Shown in pieces: positions 6,783-11,867 of a stretch of 11,867 nucleotides of DNA. Both the position numbers and the translations under genes were made by a program. The notes below the pieces were generated by a model that had not been told where the DNA came from, ran no database searches, and saw nothing but the letters and a program-made list of their open reading frames with translations. This DNA is from Porphyromonadaceae bacterium (GTDB lineage Bacteria; Bacteroidota; Bacteroidia; Bacteroidales; Paludibacteraceae), in contig CAJPNS010000058.1 in NCBI GenBank assembly GCA_905372135.1, forward strand, positions 1 to 11,867, written 5' to 3'. Every line of letters begins with the position of its first letter. Positions within the stretch are counted from its first letter, which is position 1.

Positions 6783-7811
6783 ATGGGACTCTTTCCATCG
6801 TTTACCCAAGAGATAGCAATAGATTTAGGTACTGCCAATACGGTAATCACAAGCAATGGCCGTATCGTAGTAGACCAGCCTTCGATTATCGCTATCGATA
6901 CACGTACAGAGAAACTTGTAGCTATAGGCGACACTGCTCGTAAGATGCACGAGCGTACACACGACCGTATAAGGACAATTCGTCCGCTCAAAGACGGAGT
7001 CATAGCAGACTTCAGGGCGGCAGAGCTAATGATAAGGGGTATGATACGTATGATACCCAATAGAAGCTCCATCTTTCGGTCGACTCTGCGTATGGTGATA
7101 GGTATTCCTTCGGGTAGTACGGAGGTAGAGATACGCGCTGTAAAAGACTCTGCAGAGCAAGCCGGAGGCAGAGAGATATTTTTGCTTTTCGAGCCTATGG
7201 CGGCGGCTCTGGGTATAGGTCTCGACATTGAGGCGCCCGAAGGTAATATGGTAGTCGATATCGGGGGTGGAACCACCGAGATAGCCGTGCTTTCGCTCGG
7301 AGGTCTCGTTACCGATAGATCGCTCAAAATAGCAGGCGATGAGTTTACTGCCGATATTATGGAGTATATGAGCCGACAGTACAATATGAAAGTGGGCGAG
7401 AAGACAGCAGAACTCATAAAGATAAATGTAGGTGCGGCTACTACTTCGCTTCCGAAAGATTTGGAGCCGGAGGTATATATGATACACGGACCCAACAGGT
7501 CGTCGGCTCTGCCTATGGAGACACCCGTAACGTATGCCGAGATAGCACACTGCCTCGATAAGTCTATTTCGCGTATCGAGACTGCAATACTATCGGCTCT
7601 GGAGGCTACTCCGCCTGAGTTGTATGCCGATATTGTGCGTAATGGTATATATCTTGCAGGTGGTGGGGCTCTGCTTCGAGGTTTGGCGAAGCGTTTTTAC
7701 GACAAGATACAGATACCGTTCCACGTAGCCGAAGACCCATTGAGGGCTGTGGCTCGAGGCACGGGTATAGCTCTGCAGAATACGAGCAAGTTTCAGTTTC
7801 TTATGAGATAA
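6783..7811 (+). CDS. mreB: Rod shape-determining protein MreB (actin homologue)
   Basis: Bacterial actin that polymerises on the inner face of the membrane and guides lateral cell-wall synthesis. The 342 residues match the family length. Phosphate-1 motif DLGTANT is at 14-20, IRPLKDGVIADF at 66-77, phosphate-2 motif VDIGGGTTE at 158-166, and the adenosine-binding GIYLAGGGALLRG lies near the C-terminus, followed by AEDPLRAVARGTG. One family position stands out. The usual IEEPMAAA segment reads LFEPMAAA at 135-142, so the first of the two glutamates is Phe136, while the second (Glu137, equivalent to E. coli Glu143) is kept. The next gene is fabK-like, not mreC, so the common mreBCD cluster is not present here. 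The ATG at 6783 follows a strong promoter. Confidence 0.96.
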   Translation: MGLFPSFTQEIAIDLGTANTVITSNGRIVVDQPSIIAIDTRTEKLVAIGDTARKMHERTHDRIRTIRPLKDGVIADFRAAELMIRGMIRMIPNRSSIFRSTLRMVIGIPSGSTEVEIRAVKDSAEQAGGREIFLLFEPMAAALGIGLDIEAPEGNMVVDIGGGTTEIAVLSLGGLVTDRSLKIAGDEFTADIMEYMSRQYNMKVGEKTAELIKINVGAATTSLPKDLEPEVYMIHGPNRSSALPMETPVTYAEIAHCLDKSISRIETAILSALEATPPELYADIVRNGIYLAGGGALLRGLAKRFYDKIQIPFHVAEDPLRAVARGTGIALQNTSKFQFLMR

Positions 7812-7851
7812 TATGCTGATATTTAATTATAAAATAAAACAATCGACTATA

Positions 7852-8805
7852 ATGGCAAAACAAAATAGGATAAATGCACTTTTCGGCATACGATACCCTA
7901 TAATATCGGGCGGTATGGTGTGGTGTAGCGGCTGGCGACTCGCCTCTGCCGTAAGCCAAGCAGGAGGACTTGGCCTGATAGGTGCGGGCAGTATGCATCC
8001 TGAGCTATTGCGTGAGCATATCGTTAAATGCAGAGAAGCTACCGACAAACCGTTCGGAGTGAATGTGCCGTTGCTTTATCCCGAAATAGAAACTATAATG
8101 AAGATTATAGTCGAGGAGCGTGTGCCGATAGTATTCACATCTGCCGGCAACCCGAAGACTTGGACTCGAAAGCTAAAAGACGAAGGTATAAAGGTGGCTC
8201 ACGTGGTATCGAGCAGTAAGTTTGCAGCTAAATGCGAAGAAGCCGAAGTAGATGCCGTAGTAGCCGAAGGTTTCGAGGCGGGCGGACACAACGGAGCCGA
8301 AGAGACTTCGACTATGGTGCTTTTGCCTCACGTCAGACGGCAGATAAGTATCCCGCTCATAGCAGCCGGCGGTATATCTACGGGCGAAGCTATGCTTGCA
8401 GCGATGGCACTTGGTGCCGAAGGGGTGCAGGTTGGCACTCGATTTGCGCTGACTGCCGAGAGTTCGGCAAGCGACGAGTTCAAACGTATGTGTACCGAAC
8501 TCAAAGAGGGCGATACTATGCTCGCACTGAAGAAAGTGGGGGCTACACGACTCATAAAAAACCCTTTCTACGACCGTGTGAAAGAGGCAGAAGACAGAGG
8601 CGCCTCCAAAGAGGAACTCAGAGAACTGCTCGGACGCGGACGTGCCAAGAAAGGTATATTCGAGGGCGACCTGACAGAAGGAGAGCTCGAAATCGGGCAG
8701 ATAGCTTCGCTCATAACAGACATACCTTCGGCCGAAGAGGCTTTGAATAAGATAGTAAGAGAATACAACGCCAAGGTAAGAGAGTCGTTCGAGACATTTG
8801 AGTAA
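7852..8805 (+). CDS. fabK: FabK-type FMN enoyl-ACP reductase (nitronate monooxygenase superfamily)
   Basis: FMN-dependent TIM-barrel enzyme, most likely the reductase that completes each fatty-acid elongation cycle. The 317-residue chain shows PIISGGMVWCSGWRLASAVS at about 16-35, GLGLIGAGSM at 39-48, KPFGVNVPLL (about 66-75), AEGFEAGGHNG with the expected active-site histidine at 146, AAGGIS at 171-176 and GVQVGTRF at 191-198. Nitronate monooxygenases share this fold and the EAGGH motif, so annotation pipelines may use that name. I favour FabK because the MVWCSGW and GFEAGGHNG segments resemble, from memory, the FabK described from Porphyromonas gingivalis. The frame extends to an ATG at 7813, but MAKQNRINALFGI at 7852 is the natural start. 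It follows mreB by 40 bases and is probably co-transcribed. Confidence 0.82.
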   Translation: MAKQNRINALFGIRYPIISGGMVWCSGWRLASAVSQAGGLGLIGAGSMHPELLREHIVKCREATDKPFGVNVPLLYPEIETIMKIIVEERVPIVFTSAGNPKTWTRKLKDEGIKVAHVVSSSKFAAKCEEAEVDAVVAEGFEAGGHNGAEETSTMVLLPHVRRQISIPLIAAGGISTGEAMLAAMALGAEGVQVGTRFALTAESSASDEFKRMCTELKEGDTMLALKKVGATRLIKNPFYDRVKEAEDRGASKEELRELLGRGRAKKGIFEGDLTEGELEIGQIASLITDIPSAEEALNKIVREYNAKVRESFETFE

Positions 8806-8873
8806 ATCATTAGCCTATGGCGGTTTATGGTATCGACGTAGAGAGTGAATGACAAAGATTTCTCATGTTTTTT

Positions 8874-8899
8874 ATTCCGCTAAGGAATGATATTTTTTT
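8874..8899 (+). terminator. Weak terminator-like hairpin after the fabK-like gene
   Basis: ATTCC (8874-8878) and GGAAT (8884-8888) pair around a 5-base loop, and a run of eight T follows at 8892-8899 after three bases. The 5-bp stem is short, so this is a marginal intrinsic terminator. It could act together with the longer hairpin that follows it. Confidence 0.35.
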
Positions 8900-8901
8900 G
8901 T

Positions 8902-8941
8902 TAAATGGCTTATTGACTGCGACAGCTCGATAAGCCTTTTA
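8902..8941 (+). terminator. Long imperfect inverted repeat between fabK-like gene and nth
   Basis: GGCTTATTGA (8907-8916) pairs with TCGATAAGCC (8927-8936) through ten pairs including one T-G wobble. Inside, CTG (8917-8919) can pair with CAG (8923-8925). Outside, after one T/T mismatch, TAAA (8902-8905) pairs with TTTA (8938-8941). The descending arm runs into CCTTTTAG. It ends 11 bases before the nth ATG, so it may terminate fabK transcripts or shape the nth leader. No obvious nth promoter was found downstream of it. Confidence 0.5.
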
Positions 8942-8951
8942 GTTCTAAAGT

Positions 8952-9614
8952 ATGAAGCGTAAATACACTATAAATGAGCGTTATAAGCATATCGTCGATT
9001 GGTTTGTCGAAAATAGGGGACATCAGACGACGGAGCTCAAGTATGCAAGTGATTTCGAGTTGCTTATGGCAGTAATCTTATCGGCTCAGTGCACCGATAA
9101 ACGAGTAAATACGGTAACTCCGAAGCTTTTCGAGCGTTATCCCGATGTTCGGTCGATGGCTAGTGCAGACTATGGCGATGTGTTCAAACTTATACAGTCG
9201 GTATCGTACCCCAATAGCAAGGCTCGCTATCTCGTCGATTCGGCAAGGACGATAGTGCAGTGTTTCGGCGGACGTATACCCGAAAGAGTCGAAGAGCTGC
9301 AGCAGCTACCCGGAGTAGGCAGGAAGACTGCCAACGTCATAGCCTCAGTCGTTTTCGGTCAGCCACGAATGCCCGTAGATACACATATATTCAGAGTGGC
9401 ACGTAGAATAGGACTATCCGACGGCAATACGCCACTTAAGGTCGAGATCGAACTGACTTCGCACATTCCGACCGAATACATAGCCGATGCCCACCATTGG
9501 CTGCTGCTGCACGGGCGCTACGTCTGTAAGGCACGAACTCCACTCTGCACGGAATGCGGTATCGCAGAGTGGTGCCAGTATTTTGGCGAAACAAGCAGCA
9601 AAACAGCAGAGTAG
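8952..9614 (+). CDS. nth: Endonuclease III (DNA glycosylase / AP lyase)
   Basis: Base-excision repair enzyme that removes oxidised pyrimidines and nicks the resulting abasic site. The 220 residues carry all the hallmarks: AVILSAQCTDKRVN at about 40-53, the helix-hairpin-helix LPGVGRKTAN at 119-128 with catalytic Lys125, the catalytic Asp143 in PVDTH, and a complete [4Fe-4S] cluster set at Cys192, 199, 202 and 208 with C-x6-C-x2-C-x5-C spacing. Length is typical (E. coli Nth has 211). The ATG at 8952 gives the expected N-terminus and nothing upstream in frame competes. It stands after the fabK-like gene, separated by 146 bases with hairpins, and converges on the peptide transporter. It may share the mreB-fabK transcript by read-through, since no clear promoter precedes it. 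Confidence 0.97.
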   Translation: MKRKYTINERYKHIVDWFVENRGHQTTELKYASDFELLMAVILSAQCTDKRVNTVTPKLFERYPDVRSMASADYGDVFKLIQSVSYPNSKARYLVDSARTIVQCFGGRIPERVEELQQLPGVGRKTANVIASVVFGQPRMPVDTHIFRVARRIGLSDGNTPLKVEIELTSHIPTEYIADAHHWLLLHGRYVCKARTPLCTECGIAEWCQYFGETSSKTAE

Positions 9615-9698
9615 GGTAGGAGATAGTAAAGACCTATTTATTGCCCTGTAAATCAAGTTTTTCCCCTAAAAGATAGCTCGCAAAAGAGTCTGTACATC

Positions 9699-9731
9699 AA
9701 AAAAAAGGCTGCCTCCGCAGTGGAAGCAACC
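9699..9731 (-). terminator. Intrinsic terminator of the peptide transporter gene
   Basis: Read on the minus strand, GGTTGCTTCC (9731-9722) pairs with GGAGGCAGCC (9716-9707) over ten positions, two of them wobble pairs, around the loop ACTGC, and eight T follow (9706-9699). It begins 23 bases after the transporter stop codon. There is no T-run on the plus strand, so it should not stop nth transcripts efficiently. Confidence 0.85.
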
Positions 9732-9754
9732 TCTATGTATGCTCGGGTAAGCGA

Positions 9755-11314
9755 CTATCGAGCCACTCTTTCGAGCCACTTTACCATACTGAGCATCACG
9801 AGCATCGACATGCCTGTGGCGCCGACAAACACAAGCCAGCACGCCCAGATAGGAACGCTCGTATATAGTATACCGCCGATGAAAAGCAGTGCGTTGCCTA
9901 TCGCCGTAGCAGCGAGCCAGCAGCCCTGCATAAGCCCCTGCAAATGAGGAGGAGCCACCTTCGACACAAATGCAAGTCCAAGCGGCGAAATGAAGAGCTC
10001 GGCTACCGTCAGGATGAAGTAGAGCCCTATCATAACGAAAGGAGTTACCTTAATTGCAGAAAGAGCTTCTGCCGACATCGAACTCAATGCGTCTTTTGCG
10101 GGAAGTGTCAGAGAGAAAAGCATCAAAAATACGTATGCGAGCGAAGCGATGCCCATACCGATACCAATCTTCATCGGTGTCGACACTTCTTTGCCCCTCT
10201 TTTTGAGAAATCCGAAGAACCACATGATAAGCGGTGTCAACGAAACCACAAAGAACGGATTTACACACTGAAATATCTCTGCACCCTTGATAGTGGTGAA
10301 ACCAAGATTGATATTTATCACGTCGAGATTCACGTAGTCGCGAGCGAAATAGGTGAGCGAGTAACCGTTTTGGTGGAACGAGAGCCAGAAGAAGATAACC
10401 ACTCCGAATACTGCGAAAAGTGCGTATATTCTTTGCCTAATCTCGTCGGCAGACATCTTGATTTCTTCTTTCGAATGGGTAGCCTTGTCGGCATTTTGGC
10501 TCTTGCGTGCAGCAGGGTCGGGAAATTTGTTCTTGTTTATCACAAAAATGATGAGCGAAACCACCATCATCAGCACTGCCGCCATAAATGCGTACTGAAA
10601 TCCCCTACTGAATACGTTCAGATAGTCGCCCACGAATGTAGCGATGTCGGTCGGCTGAGTGCCACCGAGACTCACTTGGCTTGCGTAGGTCGTAAGTTTC
10701 TCCATATCGCCGGCTGCCATAGCATCGCCCTGAGCGAGGTACTTATGGCAGAGTTCGGGTAGAGCTGCGTTGTAATCGAAGTGGTTTACCTTCAACCACC
10801 AGTTCCTTACGCCGATAGCTATCCAAGGAGCGAAGAAACCGCCGATATTGATAAACATATAGAATATCTGAAAACCGGACTCACGTCTGTCTGCATATCT
10901 CGGGTCGTCGTACATCTGACCCACCAGAGCTTGCAGATTGCCCTTAAATAATCCGTTACCGAAAGCAATGACGAGCAATCCGAAGCACGTCAGAGCCAAA
11001 TAGAGAGGCAGCGATGGCACGGGGGTCGGAGTAGGCACCGCGATGATGACATATCCGAGCGACATCACTACAATGCCGACCAAAATGGTCAACTTATATT
11101 TGCCCGTTCGGTCGGCAATAATGCCTCCGACGAGGGCAAGTAAGTAAATAGAGGCATAAAAAGCCGAATACACATAACCTGTCGTCTTCTCGTCGAGCCC
11201 AAATTTGGCTGAGATAAACAACGTTAAGATTGCCATCATAATATAAAAGCCAAAACGTTCGCCCATATTGGCAAGAGCTGCGGCAATCAGTCCTTTTGGA
11301 TGATTCTTGAACAT
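9755..11314 (-). CDS. POT/PTR-family proton-coupled peptide transporter
   Basis: Inner-membrane major facilitator protein of 519 residues that should import di- and tripeptides with protons. POT features are NMGERFGFY at 16-24, GGIIADRTGKY at 63-73, GNGLFKGN at 119-126 with the conserved Lys124, and FYMFINIGG at 151-159, which is the PTR2 signature. Further on are WLSFHQNGYSLTYF in helix 7 and AELFISPLGLAF in the later helices, with its conserved Glu. The first glutamate of the classical ExxERF motif is Asn16 here, while Glu19 and Arg20 are kept. A hydrophilic stretch at about 175-235 and a charged linker at about 268-300 interrupt the helices, as in Bacteroidota homologues. The ATG at 11314 fits the family N-terminus. 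The gene appears monocistronic, with a strong terminator; no convincing promoter was seen in 11315-11383. Confidence 0.9.
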   Translation of the reverse strand: MFKNHPKGLIAAALANMGERFGFYIMMAILTLFISAKFGLDEKTTGYVYSAFYASIYLLALVGGIIADRTGKYKLTILVGIVVMSLGYVIIAVPTPTPVPSLPLYLALTCFGLLVIAFGNGLFKGNLQALVGQMYDDPRYADRRESGFQIFYMFINIGGFFAPWIAIGVRNWWLKVNHFDYNAALPELCHKYLAQGDAMAAGDMEKLTTYASQVSLGGTQPTDIATFVGDYLNVFSRGFQYAFMAAVLMMVVSLIIFVINKNKFPDPAARKSQNADKATHSKEEIKMSADEIRQRIYALFAVFGVVIFFWLSFHQNGYSLTYFARDYVNLDVININLGFTTIKGAEIFQCVNPFFVVSLTPLIMWFFGFLKKRGKEVSTPMKIGIGMGIASLAYVFLMLFSLTLPAKDALSSMSAEALSAIKVTPFVMIGLYFILTVAELFISPLGLAFVSKVAPPHLQGLMQGCWLAATAIGNALLFIGGILYTSVPIWACWLVFVGATGMSMLVMLSMVKWLERVAR

Positions 11315-11383
11315 AAATACTATTCTTTTTGTTTATTAAATTAATATAGTTTGATAATAGTCTTACTCATTACTCTCTCCTCG

Positions 11384-11867
11384 TCAGTTCCCTTCTGCCG
11401 CTATCTTGTTTTTTAGCGGATTGGCATACATCTCGAGCATCTTTTCTCGGCAAAAAGCCTTATCGACTTGCCGTAGCTCTATCTTTGCTATCTGCTGCTC
11501 GATATATGCAGAGAAATTATCCTTTTCTTCTTCGGTATAATTGCTCTCGAAGCGGCTGCTTCCCTCTGCGAGGTCGAATGCTATGTAGTTTGTCTTGAAT
11601 ATTTTGTACGCACGGTGTATCCTTGTGTCGATAGCTTCGGCTACTCGCCGTACCTCTTCGTTGCGTGGCAATCGTTCGGCGGCGATTCGGTCGAGCTCTT
11701 CGTCGATTGGTGGTATAAAGGCATAGTGTATCTCCGAGGCAGCCCCCAGAGCCCCTATTTGCATACTCAGTACGTCGTCGGCAGCAGATTTTACGAAATT
11801 TTCGTCGTCGCGTCGCTGCTGTAGCTCGTTGGCTTTCATATAATCGCACACGTCGTACTCGTACGAT
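11384..11867 (-). CDS. Unrecognised protein, C-terminal part (5' end beyond right edge)
   Basis: I do not recognise this protein. About 160 codons are visible, ending in NPLKNKIAAEGN. The frame stays open to the window edge (upstream residues read SYEYDV before CDYMKANELQ), so a GTG at 11851 or the ATG at 11839 need not be the start; I treat the gene as partial. It has no membrane segment or signal peptide in view, is rich in Glu, Arg, Lys and Ala, and looks mainly helical (QQRRDDENFVKSAADDVLSM; EELDRIAAERLPRNEEVRRV; FSAYIEQQIAKIEL). Two cysteines occur, without a metal-binding spacing. It is followed by the peptide transporter after 69 bases on the same strand, so a shared transcript is possible. 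No function is proposed. Confidence 0.7.
   Translation of the reverse strand, partial: SYEYDVCDYMKANELQQRRDDENFVKSAADDVLSMQIGALGAASEIHYAFIPPIDEELDRIAAERLPRNEEVRRVAEAIDTRIHRAYKIFKTNYIAFDLAEGSSRFESNYTEEEKDNFSAYIEQQIAKIELRQVDKAFCREKMLEMYANPLKNKIAAEGN

Noticed and set aside
6633..6809. N-terminal extension of cytidine deaminase to the ATG at 6809
   Set aside because: It would overlap the divergent mreB start and its promoter and does not resemble the family; the start at 6632 is preferred.
6755..7495. 246-codon minus-strand frame within mreB
   Set aside because: The Ser/Ile-rich translation is a shadow of MreB codons; mreB motifs on the plus strand are decisive.
9944..10762. 272-codon plus-strand frame opposite the peptide transporter
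   Set aside because: The His/Arg/Cys-rich product looks like an antisense artefact, and the minus-strand transporter is complete with its own terminator.
1..11867. CRISPR arrays, tandem repeats, insertion sequences, tRNA/rRNA genes, toxin-antitoxin or defence modules
   Set aside because: I read through for these and saw no direct repeat series, terminal inverted repeats, transposase motifs or structured RNA genes; nearly all of the DNA is explained by housekeeping genes.

Overview
The window looks like a chromosomal housekeeping segment from a member of the Bacteroidota, most likely order Bacteroidales. Two kinds of sequence evidence point there. Several intergenic regions carry the phylum's promoter pattern (TTG, about 19-20 bases, then TAnnTTTG) instead of -35/-10 boxes. 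The proteins are also of Bacteroidota type: a DksA/TraR-like protein without zinc cysteines, an LspA with enlarged loops, a START-like domain protein, and a peptide transporter with an NMGERF motif. I see no insertion sequence, phage gene, CRISPR array, tRNA or rRNA.

Layout. The left edge (1-154) holds the first ~31 codons of a TetR-family repressor on the minus strand; a perfect 27-base palindrome lies just upstream and overlaps its promoter region. A sodium:solute symporter (269-1705, +) faces away from it and converges on guaA, GMP synthase (1742-3277, -), which has its own well-formed promoter. Further right on the minus strand, a DksA/TraR-like gene, lspA and mltG run as a probable cell-envelope operon (5561 to 3385); lspA and mltG overlap by ATGA. 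Next comes a second minus-strand pair, cytidine deaminase and a START-like protein (6632 to 5736).

At about 6633-6782 a divergent control region separates cdd from mreB (+), which is followed by a FabK-type enoyl-ACP reductase (7852-8805). A long hairpin then precedes nth, endonuclease III (8952-9614). A POT-family peptide transporter (11314 to 9755, -) has a clear intrinsic terminator facing nth. The right edge holds the C-terminal part of an unrecognised protein (minus strand, 5' end outside the window).

Functionally, one group serves the envelope (LspA lipoprotein maturation, MltG glycan release, MreB shape, FabK fatty-acid synthesis). Another serves nucleotide and DNA metabolism (GuaA, Cdd, Nth). 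Two are nutrient transporters. I did not find a convincing undescribed system. The points most worth checking are the TetR operator, the mreB-fabK arrangement with an unusual MreB residue, the hairpin in front of nth, and the unknown protein at the right edge.
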